64,000 nucleotides of DNA from Acholoe squamosa (Eukaryota; Annelida; Polychaeta; Phyllodocida; Polynoidae). A program made the translations under genes and the position numbers. The stretch spans positions 17,723,282 through 17,787,281 of the forward strand of contig OX439039.1 of assembly GCA_949317995.1 (NCBI GenBank). Direction: 5' to 3'. The notes under the pieces were generated by a model. That model made no database searches. It saw only the letters and a list, made by a program, of their open reading frames with translations, and was not told the DNA's origin. Positions 41,471-54,579 of this stretch are shown here, piece after piece; the first letter of the stretch is position 1, and every line of letters starts with the position of its first letter.

Positions 41471-42200
41471 CCATTAAAGTGGGTGTTTCCTGTTGAATAT
41501 TGAATCAACATTGAAATCGATATTGTTGTTTCAATGTTTTTGGTTTTTTTTAAGTGTTTTTTAAGGTTCACAGAAATAATGTAAAAACATAACCTGTCTC
41601 CAAGCTCGGCAAAGCTGTTATGATGCTCGGGCCTTCTTTATAGGTGACTTATTCAATCTATTTAATAATCAGTGTAATGGCACACAATGTTGCATGTCAC
41701 ATAGAGACCACTCATAGTTATATCTGCACAATGTGATATAACACATAATGAGATGGGGATGAATGATGAGTTTAGAGTTCATGTAATGGTATAGATTACA
41801 CGGTACCAATGTATAATACAAACAGTCTGTTTCATTTTAATGCAACACACACATATCTGTCATTAACCAGGTATACATAGAAGATTCATACATAGCTGTC
41901 ATAAGAGGACCCAGCACGCAATCATAGTTTATCATACAATTCAAAAAGCGTGTGTATACTAGACAAGTATGGTATATTTATCATTGATATATAACATTTA
42001 GGATAATGTCTTTTAATTTCTTTTTTAAAGACTTCTTTTTCCTTAATCAGTGTATACGTTATTTTTAGCTTGTTCCATCTTCTAATGGCCTCCTAATGGA
42101 AGCTCTTATATACAACCGGATTCCTGGATATCCTTTAAATGTATCTCAGGCCTAATTGCTGTCTAGTATTCCTGGGTCTAACATCAATAACATTTGGTTG
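41471..42200. other. Probable LINE 2 3' region
   Basis: AT-rich non-coding sequence downstream (minus strand) of the LINE 2 reverse transcriptase. T-runs near 41530-41560 could be the complement of a poly-A tail, but the end was not fixed. Confidence 0.35.
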
Positions 42201-44315
42201 ATTTTGAATACTATATGCATAAATTTAAACATGTGTGTCACTTCTATCTTGCAATTTCTTACATTTACTTATATCACAAAGCTCATTACTAGTGTGCAAA
42301 GGGTTCTTTTCTATTCTAACCTTGTAGGCAATTCTTAATGCCCTGTTCTGGATTAATTGTAAATCTTGGGTATATGTTGCTTGGTGGTTGTCCCATATGA
42401 TATCGGCATAGTCAAATATTGGTAGGATCTTACTTTTATACAACTTAACTGCACCTGCTACATCAAGATATCTCCTAATCTTTGCTAACTAGTGCACCCT
42501 AAACATGACATTTGATTTGTTTTTTTGCCGCTGCTTATCAAAAGACAATTCATCATCTATCAATACACCAAGGTATTTAAACTCCTTAATACGTTCTAGT
42601 TGCTGATTATTTATATCAACCTGGTTGTCATTTGCATCTTCACTACTTGGACCAAAGTGCATCCATTTTGTTTTATCCTTATTGATAGTCAACAGGTTGG
42701 AACAACACCATTGGTTCACAGCAGGAACCATCTGCCTCATCTGTCCAAAATTATGGACTGACATCACAGCATCATCAGCATATAAGACAGTTGAACACAA
42801 GGGGAAACATGTTGGTAGTTCATTTATTTATAATGTAAACAATATGGGACCTAGTATTGACCCTTGTGGTACCCCATACTTCACTGCCTATCTGTGATAC
42901 AAAATTATTTACCACAACCCTCTGTGTTCTGCCAGTTAAGAAGCTGGAGAACCAATTACAAGTATTTCTTGATAAACCCAAGTCTTTACTTTATTCATCA
43001 GCAATGGATGTGACACAGTATCAAAAGCCTTGGAATAATCTAAGAACAGGCTATATGTGTCCTTATTCTTATCTATGGCATTATACAGACAGTTTAGGCA
43101 TGTGGTAGTTGCACTTAATGTGGACCGTCCTGGCCTAAAACCATGTTAAGTGTTGGTCATAATATCCCTTTCCTCCAAGAAACCTCTTAACCTATTGGCC
43201 ATTATTTTTTTCCAAAATCTTTCCCAGTAAGGGCAAAAGACTTATAGGCCTAAGATTAGTAACTAGTTTACAATTCCCCTTCTTTGGTATAGGTATAACT
43301 GTGGCTGCTTTCCACAGATTGGGGAAGGAACTACTTTGTAGGCATTTGTTAAAAATAAGAACCAGTTTGCCAGGATCACATAAAAATACCTTCTTTAGGA
43401 TAAATGTTTTGACATCTTTGATGTTGGATGACCTACTACAGTCAATCTTTCTAATTACTTTTAACATTTCCTCTGTGGACATAATTGTATGAAGTAGTTC
43501 AATGCCTAAGGGATTATCTGCAGGCAGGAGGGGGGATATATGTACACAGTGGGATGTCACATAGCAAGCTCCTTAATGATTATTTATATGATCAGCTACA
43601 TCCCCATTGGGTATATCAGCCTTAGTGACATTGTCAAACAATCTAATCAAACTGGCTTTGCCTTTCCTCGGTAGTAGTCTTTTCATAGCTTCCTAAAAGG
43701 CCTTACTTTATTAATTTAGTCATTACTGTTTGTTTGCTGTGCAGAGAGGCCATTTCAACCTCATTACGCTTTGCTTTAGCTATTTCCTCATCAACCTTCA
43801 ATTTTGTTCTCCTAAATTTCTTATACAGTTTGTCTCGTTCCCTCATAAGACTGATTACCCTTGGAGTAAGCAATTCATCAGTGTGAGCAGGAATGGTCTT
43901 TTTTATTGGTGCAGTCACTGAGAGTGCTACCTTATATTTCCGAACAAAATACCCCATAATTGATCTGGTGTTTTGCTATCATTAAATTCAGTCCAATCAG
44001 CCTGTTGATATCTATGTATGAACATCTCACTATCAAACCTTTTATAGGTTCTGGCATGTATTGTTTTCTTTTCAATTTTGACTCTTTCATGTTTCAATGT
44101 CATAAAAATGGGATAGTGATCACTATAGTTGACATTGATTGTACTGGCTAGCCTGACAATCTCACTATTGGTATAAATATGATCTATGAGTGTGACAGAG
44201 TCACCAACTTCTCTTGTTGAAGTAGTTATCACCTGCGACAGCCCATTATTAAAACACAGGTTATCAATTTCCTCACATGATTTACCATTCAGCATATCTA
44301 CATTCATATCTCCAG

Positions 44316-44369
<54 letters not shown>

Positions 44370-44728
44370 CCCACACAATTGTCCAATACATTACTTCAGT
44401 GGTCAATGATTTGCTTTGGTTTACCCTTGGGTGTTTTGTAGTAGACCATCACCTTATGCTTCTTTTCATAAAGCAACACATCAGCAACTATTATTTCATA
44501 ATTTACATTGATAACTGATGCCTCCATATCCATTGTTACATTCATATTATCCCTGACATACATTAAAACCCCCCAACCAATTTTATCAACATGCGGCTTC
44601 CTATACAGCCTTAAACAACTGTATGAATGGACTTCTATAGTGCCATCTAAGTCAGTATCAGGCTCCAACCATGACTCCAGAACCATTCCTATATCTAACA
44701 AATTCAATACCTTTTCTGGTATGTTACC
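42200..44728 (-). pseudogene. LINE 2, EN-RT polyprotein, broken, 5'-truncated
   Basis: Minus strand, in order: endonuclease (ESWLEPDTDLDGTIEVHSYS, then a (TA)n insertion, AGDMNVDML, DHIYTN, YSDHYPIF), a linker, then RT: PIPKKGNCKLVTNLRPISLLP (43192-43560 frame), YSKAFDTVSHPLL near 43020, YGVPQGSILGP near 42870, an intact LYADDAV box near 42780, KEFKYLGVLID, and IFDYADIIWDN. Frames change repeatedly. Its 5' end is joined in frame to the C-terminal part of ORF-C at about 44730, which marks the truncation/insertion point. Confidence 0.85.
44321..44365. repeat. (TA)n microsatellite inside LINE 2
   Basis: About 22 TA units. They split the endonuclease frame just before AGDMNVDML, so the expansion arose after insertion. 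Confidence 0.95.
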
Positions 44729-46100
44729 AGTCGGTTTATCAGACCTACCAGGTGAGGCAGCTGAAGCAGAGCCGGCTGCTACACTGGGACCTGACCTGGA
44801 ATTCAGTGATGTAGATGGTCTGTTTTTCGATTGCTGTTTTATCAGCAACTTGAAGGCAGACTCGGGTGTGCCATCCCATTCAGAGAAAAAGCACTCGAAG
44901 GCCCCCATGAATTTAGCATCCATGAAGTCCATCTCTTCCCTTAGTTTCCTAAGCTTCAAGTCACACATGCCCTTTCAGATTTCTATCTGCGGTTTTGCGG
45001 TCCTCATCAACCTTAGCATGGGCCTCGGTTGTGATCCGCTCAGTCTCTCTTTGCTGTATTTCATGAAGGCATTTGAATACGCCTTTGGTCATACTGCAAA
45101 GATAAGTCACGCTCTGATTTAGGTGGCGTTCTTGCCAGGCTTCGAACCCCTCCTTCTGGATGTTGATGGTATGTTTGCATCATTCTTTGATATATTCATC
45201 TGGATCCTTGACATCCATTCGGAAGTAGTTCTAACCATATGGAGAATAGGTTGCTAGTACATGCCGGCAGATGATGGTGGTGGAGGCATAGGAGAGCCCT
45301 CCCCACCACTAACATAGCCGGACTGTGCAGAGCTTGTTGTCACAGTGCTCGGAGTTGGGCTGGTACATGGGGTGGCAGCTGGCATAGCACCTACCCCACC
45401 TTGGATAGGCAGTGGTAGGTTTGGATCTCTCATGGCCACCTCCCTTCCAGGACTGGGGCGTCTGCCTTTTGCAGTCGGTGCTGGGTTCAAAGGTGGACCC
45501 ATCGATCCTTGAATCTTCCCTCCAGCAGACAGTACCTGTAACTCCTTACCAGGGGTCACGACTGTCTGAAGGGCAGGAAAATCATCTTTACTCTTCTCTC
45601 CTCTGATGATTTGTGCAATGGTATGCACGTTCGGAATTGTTTCAGTTGTCTTTGACAGTGTTCGAGATTGGTCCACCCGACCTCGAATCCAATCATTGTA
45701 CGTATACTGGGACCCTGACCAGAGCCAGGTCAAGAAATCGCCAGCATTCAATTGTTGCATCAGGGGGTGGACCTGTTCCATACCTTAGGGACTAGTTTGG
45801 GACATGATCTCCTCGAGGTTTGGAGATCATTTCCTCTCGGAAGCTTCTGGTGGCGCAGGTGACTGCGACTTGGATCTCGATCACTTCTTTTCCTTATGGC
45901 GTGGATCAACCCCAGGGTAGGGCTTCGCCTTGCCATGCTTATCCAGGGTGTCCCTGTCTTTCCTCATGACCTTTACCTCACAGTGGGTTTCAGGTGTCAT
46001 GTCGAACCTGTGACCCTTTACATTTCTTGTAAAGTAGGCATCCTGTTTGCCTTCGGATATATGACAGGAGTACTCAGTTGTAATGAGTAACTCATTTCTT
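44729..46100 (-). pseudogene. ORF-C: third relative of ORF-A/ORF-B
   Basis: Minus strand, several frames. The 46.08-45.9 kb part reads DAYFTRNV..RFDM.PE.H.EVK, which lines up with AYFAINFSPTKFGMPTEVHLKVKK of ORF-B. The middle (45781-45254) is a 175-codon frame with a Pro/Gly/Ser-rich end. The part from about 45200 to 44968 reads EGFEAWQERHLNQSVTY and EIQQRETERITTEAHAK, matching ORF-B's coiled-coil region. The end (44968-44730) reads MDAKFMGAFECFFSEWDGTPESAF, matching the C-terminal W-D/N-G block. An in-frame stop lies near 45175 and another at the end of the coiled coil near 44960. It is cut by LINE 2 at 44730. No LTR was found for this copy. Confidence 0.6.
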
Positions 46101-48254
46101 TCCTAGGTCAATTGTTAAATGTTTCCATTGTGGTAATGTACATACAGGTACAGAGAGGATACATGTAGTAGACATTTGAAAATAATTATGTGCAATTATA
46201 CCATGGTTGTCGAGTTTGTAAACGATTTTATAGTGCCTAGACCTGATAATAGACGTTGGTTAGTATTCACTACTTGGAGAAGCTCAGGTTGATTCAGCTC
46301 AAGCACAAGTTGAAAACTAGGAGAAGCATGGGTCAATTTGGCTTGGGCTCAAATTGCAGGCTGGGAGAATCTCAGGCTGATTTGACTCAATCCGACAATC
46401 TGATGCTCTTGAATAGCACTGAATAGCACAACAAAAGGCCAAAAGTCCTATCTTGCAGGAGTCAATGAAATAAAGTAAAGGGCCGAAGTTGGTTCAGTGT
46501 GTAAAGGTAAGCGGTTGGCTAGCTAGATGAGGAAGCCGGCAAATCAATCTATGTCTTGACTCATCTGGACAGAGTCATGGCCACAAATTGATTGGGAAGC
46601 ACGCCAAAATCAGTCTGATCTAATCAACTTTTAATCTTAACATTGAGAGAATTCTCCGATCTGTAAATCCGAAGTCGATTTGAACAGACAGAAGTCAGAA
46701 CTAGATAAATTTAGAACTTCCTTAATGTCTAATTTAGTCTAAGTTAAAAAGGCCTATTTTGCTGTGCTGACTGACAGTGATTTCCCCGTCTAAAAGTTCT
46801 CTTTCTGTGGGTGCTTTTTCTGGCTTTATATTATAGCTTCCAGGCACCCTCTTGTTTCCCAGTGAACCATCTCTTCTTTTTTGTTGTCCTTGTTATTTCC
46901 AGATCAGACCACCATGCCATTCTCAAATCAGGGATGAGCAGCCTCTCCCTCCTTATCACCATGCAACACCTGGCCATTCCATTCCACTCCCCCCATTATA
47001 ATTCCTTGTATCAAAAATAATTCAAATGGGATATACTCCAGAATAAACTGGGTGTTTTTGCTACCATATCAAGTTGTTTTCAGTAGAAAATGTTGAATCC
47101 TCTTATGTCATTGCCAGGAATAGATTTGATAAAATCAATAGTCTTGTTCTGTTTGAAAAAGTAAATTTTATTTCATTAACCATTCTATAGTTAAAAGCAG
47201 ATCAATTACCATCGATTAAAGGAAATAAGGATGCATAGAAAACAAAGAAAATGGTCCTTGATAAGCATGGGGGCATATATATCTTTTCATAAATATATTC
47301 ACGTTCAAATTCACCATCTTAACGTTGCAAACCTGTGGAAAAGGTTCGGTTAAGAAAGAAACATTTGTTAAAAGAAAAAAAGTTTTTCCCCGTGTTTTTC
47401 TTTATTTTTTTTTTAATTTTGGAAAGAGTTTCTATTTTATATCTTTTTTACATTTGAATTGTGTTTCTTTAAACCTATATAAAAACATTATTGCATGATA
47501 AAAGGTGTTAGTACATGTTTTGACCTTATTTAAAGTTTATACTCTATACCAAACATTTGGAGATCTTGGAACTTTTTCTTTACGTTAAAAAGCAAGTTTT
47601 TTTACTTTTAAAATGGGTTTCCTGTAATAATAACATTATCAATGTCCATAATTTGGAGGGTGTTCTATCTCAAAACCTTGTCTGGTTTCTGATTTGTTGG
47701 CTTTACTTTTATATCGCACACATTTAGTAAATATACTACTACCCAGGTTTCTGCTGCAATGCCTAAAGCAGTGTACCAGGTTAAGAATGTTGATAGTTTG
47801 TCTACATTATATGCACTGGTCCTTCTATCACATCTCTCCTTTAATTGTTTAAGTTACACTTCCGTTAAAAGTTAATGCATAGGATTCACATGAAAACGGC
47901 ATTCATCATGAAGTCCTGAGAAGCTATCATAAACATTGAGTTATTTACATATGAAGTTACCTTATAAATGCATAAATTATCTTGATTTGCTAGAATTACA
48001 CTTGCCATCATTAGTTGGCAAGTGCTATTGCAATTTTGGGGCCATTTAATAAATGACATATATGTAAAGTGATCTGTGAAAAGCGACCTCACAAGGATTA
48101 TTGCAGCAGGGCACATTATTGTGACACTAGCAGCTGTTTGATATCGTTTTAATTTGGAGACTCCAGTGTATACCCTGTAAGAGCTAAACTGATACATCTC
48201 AACTTATTGTTGACAGAAAAATGGTATTCATCAGTATGCAGCTGAGCTGTGCTT
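46101..48254 (-). other. Non-coding; includes probable receptor 3' UTR
   Basis: No gene is recognised. The part next to 48254 is presumably the 3' UTR of the Cys-loop receptor on the minus strand; a polyadenylation site was not fixed. At 46270-46400 there are loose repeats of a GGTTGATTCAGCTCAAG type. Confidence 0.4.
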
Positions 48255-48584
48255 CTAGAGTACTTCCTTGAAAATAGCTAATGATATTACAAGGGTGAGT
48301 ATGAGCATGATCACAAAGAATAATCTCTCTAGTGTCATTACCACCAACCTCCACTCAGCCTCTCTGACACACTGAGCCCTTTTGGCAAGATACCTCTCCC
48401 TCATGTGATGACTTTGCTGCTGCAGTTCAACCAGGATTTTCTGTAGAATGTACTTGTCAGCATCCCTTGTACCAGTGTCCCTGGAACAGATCTCTGTCTG
48501 GTAGACAGGACTGGGGGAAACCATAGGTGTCCCATGACCATCATTCTGACTGGTGGAGGAGTTATTGGCATTGTTGATGGTTAC
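48255..48584 (-). CDS. Cys-loop (nicotinic-type) receptor, last exon with TM4
   Basis: On the minus strand the exon opens after a TCTCTGCAG acceptor at 48584 in phase 0 and ends at TAG (48257-48255), 109 codons. The first part is a hydrophilic Ser/Asn-rich stretch typical of the cytoplasmic loop. An amphipathic helix follows (DKYILQKILVELQQQSHHMR), then EWRLVVMTLERLFFVIMLIL, the invariant nicotinic pattern leading into transmembrane segment 4, and a short extracellular tail. It belongs with the exon at 63744-63940, whose donor phase matches. Subunit type cannot be told from these two exons. It looks intact and is the clearest host gene in the window. Confidence 0.87.
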   Translation of the reverse strand, partial: VTINNANNSSTSQNDGHGTPMVSPSPVYQTEICSRDTGTRDADKYILQKILVELQQQSHHMRERYLAKRAQCVREAEWRLVVMTLERLFFVIMLILTLVISLAIFKEVL

Positions 48585-48762
48585 CTGCAGAGATGAAATG
48601 GTTCTAGAAATATAATTCTTGAGATTTAAGATATTTTCTTTTCATAATTAGCTGACCTTATATTCCATTCAGTATCACATCATGAATCAAGTGTCAGGTA
48701 AATATGTCACCATGATCAATCACATGACTGACTTAGTTACATAAGTTAGTAGTTTGGAAGTG

Positions 48763-49123
48763 TGTAGGGGCCGGCATCATTGTATATATATTAGTGCCGT
48801 TCATCCGAGAGACGTGTTCGTGTGGTGCTTGTTCCTTCTATGCCAGCTAGGTGTCGCTTTGCGATACCCCGTTGGTACAAGAGGGGGCAGCACCATGCCT
48901 CGCGTCCAGCTTCTACTAAGAAGCCGGACGAGCGGCAGAAGGGGACTGGACGTGGTCCAGTCAAGACGCTCAGTATAACCTGTTGAAACATTGAATAAAG
49001 TCCTACCCGAGAGGTAGGGGTATCCGGGGCTTTGCCCAACCCGAACTACTCGTGTTGTGTTGGTATCTCTAGTGATAAGCGAGCCAACGAGCCACCCAAC
49101 ATATAAGTCGATACGAACCATTA
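48763..49123 (+). mobile_element. LTR family B, second copy (probably solo)
   Basis: Begins TGTAGGGGCCGGCATC and matches the reverse complement of 28212-28575 to ACGAACCATTA; the terminal CA is lost or diverged. A TATA-like TATATATATTAG and TTGAATAAAG are retained. No polypurine tract precedes it and no internal genes follow, which suggests a solo LTR. It lies about 180 bp upstream of the last receptor exon, antisense to that gene. Confidence 0.82.
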
Positions 49124-49365
49124 TCGATCTCATTGTGTAGGCACAATGTGTATGATACTGGGGACCCTGCATGATCAGTGGAAGCTTTATTTACTTAGTT
49201 CTCAGGTTGGGTTGTGTATTCATACACGTGACAGGCGTGCAGGGGTAGTCATTGGGGAAAGTAAGTGTTAAAAGGCTCACCCATTCTACACTTCCTGCAC
49301 CTAAAGTCCAAATACCAAACCATTTACCACACCTGTACACCCACCTGCTAACCATTGGCATGCAC

Positions 49366-49420
49366 CCGCTTCCCCCATTCTCTGGTCCCCCATTCTCTGT
49401 ACATAATCCAATTATATCTT
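49366..49420 (+). repeat. Possible A1 repeat of the DIRS-type element
   Basis: GCACCCGCTTCCCCCATTCTCTG resembles GCACCCTGCTTCCCCCATTCTCTG at 63289. In the layout proposed below this is the left end of the element. Only about 24 bp match. Confidence 0.35.
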
Positions 49421-49724
49421 GGCCGCCGGTATCATTTATTTTAACGCACAACATTTTACACTATTCAGGCCTATTAAGTGTTTAACATTGAGACAATTAT
49501 TTATCAGCTGAGCAAAGAATTTTGGTCATGGAGCAACGACTTTGTCACGGAATCTACACCTAAAGTGGATTCCATGGCAGGTAGCAATGGGTCCATGCGA
49601 ACGAGGTCCAGGACCGGCTCAGTTATAACATAGCCGAGTCAGACGCCTCAACAGCGCCATATGACCCCAATGCTATCACATACTCCACACACTATACTTC
49701 TTCAAATGAGATATCTTTAGAACT

Positions 49725-50815
49725 GTGGATATTACATTGTCGGGAGACTACAGCCATAGGAGAACCGCCTGCACTCCTGGCACTCATTGCTCCAGATCCA
49801 GGCACTCTAGCAACATGTCCCGAGACTCCCAGCACTCCCAGCGCTCAGGTAGAACACGCCACTCCACTGCTCGCTCAAATAATTCAGTTAGTATGCCTTC
49901 CCTATCAGAATTCTCCATTTTCAGGCTAGACACTATAGAGGCTGATGTAAACACCATGAAGAATGATATTGAGAGAGTAAGAAGTTCTATCGACTCTGTG
50001 GGACAGCAACTTGCTATATTAGTACAGGCAGCACAGGGAAAAGACTCTGGACCTAGCAATATTGCCAGTGAAAAGACCAGTAGCGGTATGGCGGGTCAAT
50101 CTTCTACAACACCCAAGGTTGTAGCCACCAGGGGAGAGGTCCTCCCGGACCCGGCTTCACCTAGGGCCCCAGCCGACGCCACTGGTTTCATATAAGAGCA
50201 CATTAAGAACAAGGAAATGTCCCATAAAAACTGATGGTAAAAAACCAAGTCATATCTTCAATGGGAAACTCATTGGGAAACCATATATGTTCCTTGAGAG
50301 AGAAGGTGTTAGAACTCGAAACTTAGAGGCTAGACCATCCATGTTGAGTGAGGAATACATTAACACCCTCATTGCTCTTCTTGAGTACACCCCTGGATAT
50401 GAAGCCAAGGATGCGCCACACATACATACACACCTGAATGAGGTATCCACTGACCACATGTCACGCACATAGAAAAAGGTATTAAGGTGGTCGCAAAAAG
50501 TGTTTGATTTGGTAGAGAGAAAAGGACTATACTGGCATGAGTATCAGAAAATACAGAATCTTAGGTTCAGACTATGTTATTCAAGTGAGGACTCACCAGT
50601 AGCACCGAGTGGTAGCACCAGTGGTAGCAATAGCCCTAAGGTAGTGGTGACCTGTCCTGATTCAACCAGCAAAAAGGATGTTCTCATAAAGGCCACCATG
50701 ACAATGCACAGGTCAAACTTCTACATGCCTGTGCCTTCTGCTTTGGTAAAGGGAAACATCTCCCACATTCAGTGATGACCTGTAATAACAAAATGTTCAG
50801 TCTACCCACACTCAC
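49725..50815 (+). pseudogene. DIRS-type gag, decayed
   Basis: The first section (49725-50195) is Ser/Arg-rich followed by a coiled-coil-like stretch (FRLDTIEADVNTMKNDIERV). After a frame change, 50250-50720 reads GKPYMFLEREG, EYINTLIALLEYTPGYEAKD, then a TAG stop at 50470, then WSQKVFDLVERKGLYWHEYQKIQNLRFR. Another frame change leads to a zinc-knuckle-like CAFCFGKGKHLPHSVMTC near 50715-50780. This arrangement resembles DIRS-group Gag, and the downstream RT, RNase H and recombinase fragments in the same orientation support it. The first reported codon is GTG, so the true start is unknown. Confidence 0.55.
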
Positions 50816-53800
50816 CAACCAGGCCAGGTGGAAAGAATGACCAGCAGGCCAATGCGCATCACCAGCCAAAAAACTAGTGAGGGGCACTGTCTCAGAATCA
50901 GGCAGCGAGCCAGTGCCCGACTTCACCCCAATGTTGTTGCTTACATGCAACCACGTGGAGAGCGCACATGTTCAGAGCACATACATAAACAATGACGTCA
51001 TGGTCCCGCCCTCTCTCAGTAGCTTCGCGCCCATTGGCTGCAGCTCAGTTCTCGCCGGGCGCATGGCGTCAGGCACACTTACAAAATCACGACTTCTAAT
51101 GCGGGAAGTCATTGCTTACATCTTGCACCTGGCACTACTTCTTTTGTTTGTAAACAGAGCCATGTGCTTGCTCCAGTCAAACATTTCTAATTTTTATTTC
51201 CACCCATGACACTTCAAAATTTGGACAGGGATATTATGGAAGTGCCTCCTTAAATTGGATTTTTGAGAGAAATGTGGGGAGTCTGCTATAAGATAGCTAT
51301 TTATGAAAGTGACAGCTAGGCTTGTTTGTAAACAACTGTTTGAAATCCCAACTGTCATGGCTGAAAATGAAGTCCCTGTACTGTGGAGTTTTTGTCTGTT
51401 GCAACATGTACAGTGACATATTTCTGTCAAGTAAAGGTTAAATACGGGATAAAAATCAGATTTGACTAGCATTTACTGAAAAATGCCACATTATTGGTGG
51501 TACATGTTGGAACTACTTTTGGGAGGGGATGAGCACATCCCTTTCACTCCACTCCAGATTTCCCCCCAGTAAAGTGACAGCGACTAGTCCTGGAAGAGTC
51601 GTTGCTGTCATCAGTCGGTCCGTTCGGGCAGCGGTTTTCTAAACATATGCAGTGCATTGTGGGTGGGGGTGACCTCGAACGCTAACTACACAACCTTAGC
51701 TGGTTCCCTCCACCCCCTTCCACCCCAGCCAGGTCTGGCTAGGTACCAGCCCTTAACTATGCTTGGAAGTGTAGTAAGTTGACTTGGGGATCAACATTGA
51801 CCCACATGGGGCAGACCAATAGGGGGTGGCCTTACAAACCAGCATTGATCCCTTGGCCGTACTCCGAACGCACCGAGTGTGGGCATCAGTTGGGATTGGA
51901 AATGGCGGTGCCTAGGGACAAGGACCGAGTGACAACAGCATGAACATTTCTAATGAAATTTATCCACTTCTAGATGATATAGCGGCAGCAGGACTGTGGA
52001 ATAGACGGGCAATACTAGTAGGAGAATCTGACACAGCGGCACAAACGTTATATTGGACATATGCTGGCATGACCATCGAAGGCAGCCAGGAGTACGCAGG
52101 CGACCAAGAGCACGACCGACATGTTTCAGGATGGCTGTGTGGGTAGAGCTAGATCAGAGTCTGAACAGTCTAACTAGGTCAAGTTGCAGATCTGCAGTAA
52201 ATGCTTTCAAAAAATAGATTCTTCCTGAGAATTGCTATGATAATAAATCTACTTGAAGGATTGGTGCTAGATATAAATATGCTGTATGGATTTTATTTTT
52301 CCTTCTGTGCTTTAGTCTAGAAAGTGGGCGGAGCCAATGTTTTTGTGCTTTGTTATGGCCATGTGGTCACTGAATGATCTTCACACTAGATGGCAGGGCA
52401 TTTTATGGGGACAGTTTCCCTACTGTTGTGTCCTTAAACTAGTGAAAGGTTGGCTACAAATTGTAAAATGTAATTTGTCTTAATGTATACAAAAAACAAT
52501 AGCATCAGCACTCTTAACTCCAGTGGAATTATGAATACAATATACAGTAATATGTAAGGTGATGCAGTATGTAGTTCCACTGACTATTACACCTCTTTTG
52601 TGTTCACAGGAAATATATTTAAACCCTAGTGCTGCTTGGGTCTGTTGCGACAGCGGATTTGCCTGTAGGTGGCCTATAGGCCCAAAGGCTCGTCTGTGAT
52701 TACGCTTACAGTGCATAGAATCTTGTGACCTGCCCAGGATATTGCCCTTATAGCTCACAGAGGCCCATTAAAATTCCCATGGGGGGAGAGGGTAGATATA
52801 CATATGTTAAAATTATTGACCCCTCCCAGTCAAGGGTTAAAAATGATTGCCTCCCACCCCCCCTACTGCTGTCATTTATCAACAGCTGGGGAGGGGGTGC
52901 AAGCAGGCACCAGCCAAATTTTATCTCAAACAGAGGTGGCCAGTTTATAAAGACATGACAGTACCAGTAGACTCCCGCCCTCGATGGTCCAAATATTTGC
53001 GCCCCCCCCCCATACATTGTTCTGGAGGCACATTCAAATTTGAAGGAGCAGAATAACTTCATTGGGAGTCCACAAGGAGAAATCTCCTTTCATATTAACA
53101 GTGGGCATACCAGTTTCTTAAAAGGTGACAAACTCGGGGTTTCTTGTGTCTTGGGGTGAGCATGTGGGCAGCTGGTTTCCATATGTGCAGGCCCTGGCTT
53201 ACATGCTTGTCTTTTGCCATGGGATTTCCCCCTCAGTGAACCACGTCTAAGTGATCAAAGGCCGTGGTCTGTCTGGCCCTGCCTATAGGACCAGGCAAAA
53301 AATGAACACTTGCTACCTTTGGAGAAGAGTAGGGGAATGAAGCCCCAGTAGCAGTTTTCCCCCTCAACCCTCCTCATAGATTCAGTTATTCATCTCATAG
53401 GTTCGGTCATTCATAGATACGGTCACTGCTATGTCGGGCAAGCAGCATATTGATACCTGTCCTAAGAGAAAACAAAGGACTTCATGTCCGAAATCGAATG
53501 TCTGAGTTCCTCAATGGGCCCCGGACGTGAAACTAAACAAACAAACAAAAAAGATTACACCTCCCCCCCTATGAATAACACTCCCTATGATGACCACTCC
53601 CTACTGGTGTGGGGTAGATGGTGTCATTCTGTAGTCCTCAGTCTTGCCCCAGGGCTTTTTTTATTAGGTGGATCGTTTCTAGACAGTGTCACCCAAAATC
53701 CTTTACACATACCATCGAAAATATCTCACAGGAAAGAATCGAATTCATTATCTCAAAGGGAATCATCCATTCATACCTTATTTGCCTTAATCACAAAGCA

Positions 53801-54339
53801 TATGTCAATAAGATCTGTGTTTACATTCAGGTAAAGGGGAGGAGCTTGGCCACTGAGCATGTACATTTGGTCTGCAGTCAGACACTTCCTGGATTCCAGG
53901 TGAGGGGTGACTGGTGTAATTGGTGTTGGCTGGAATGGACAGCTGATTTCTCCCTAATAGATGCATGTCAACTTAATCAGACCACTGTAATATCCTTATT
54001 GAATACTCAAGGGGTCCCCAATCACCCAAGCTCTCTCAACTACAAGAACAGTGTTAGTAAATTTTTCAATTTTTTCTACCTGCATGAATAAAACTGATTA
54101 CCAGCTACATGTGGACTGATATATTGTACAATAAAATTCTCTCAAGATGCTCCAGAATGAGTAACTTCCATATTGGGTTCTAGATATGCACCAGGATGCA
54201 CCAAATACCCTATACAAATGAAACATTTTGAAAGGAGGGGGGCATGTCCCCAGCCCCCCCCTTCTATAGTCCCTTCAAAGTCAGGCATGGGGGCCTTGGT
54301 CCATTTTTCTCAAAACATTTGGATTCACCGCTTTACTCG
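50816..54339. other. Mostly unassigned intron sequence
   Basis: No gene is recognised. Near 52800-52870 GACCCCTCCCAGTCAAGGGTT and nearby C-runs resemble the interior of the MITE at 2702-3018, so a relic may lie there. The RT section expected between the DIRS gag and 54340 is missing. Confidence 0.35.
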
Positions 54340-54559
54340 GCTACAGCCCATCTAGCATTGGCTCCAGGATTTTTAGATATGCCCAGCCCTGTATATTATC
54401 TCACATGTATCTTGACTACTTGATCCTAGTCTCACCCAACATGAGTAAAGCTGACAGAGACTACACCAGAGCCCTTGTACTCTTCAAGGAACTTGGGCGG
54501 CCTGAGGCCACAGAGAAAGCGCAGCCCCCATCACAGGCCATCAGGTGACAGGGGATTAA
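54340..54559 (+). pseudogene. DIRS-type reverse transcriptase remnant, left of Harbinger
   Basis: Translation reads IFRYAQPC..., then HMYLDYLILVSPNMSKADRD (catalytic box with Asp to Tyr), FKELGRPEATEKA and QGI. This is the YxDD-to-LG region of a DIRS-type RT. It is interrupted at TAA (54557-54559) by the Harbinger element and resumes at 61296 with the segment that should follow (MTLAVPEDKLGEIL). Confidence 0.7.
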
Positions 54560-54579
54560 AGCGGTAAATCCACTACGAT

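Noticed and set aside
44186-44518. Frame with a long Tyr-Ile run
   Set aside because: Produced by the (TA)n microsatellite within LINE 2.
47886-48197. 103-codon minus-strand frame after the receptor stop
   Set aside because: Lies in the expected 3' UTR; composition looks random.
51940-52146. 68-codon frame in the receptor intron as an exon
   Set aside because: No splice sites in phase with the receptor and no domain.
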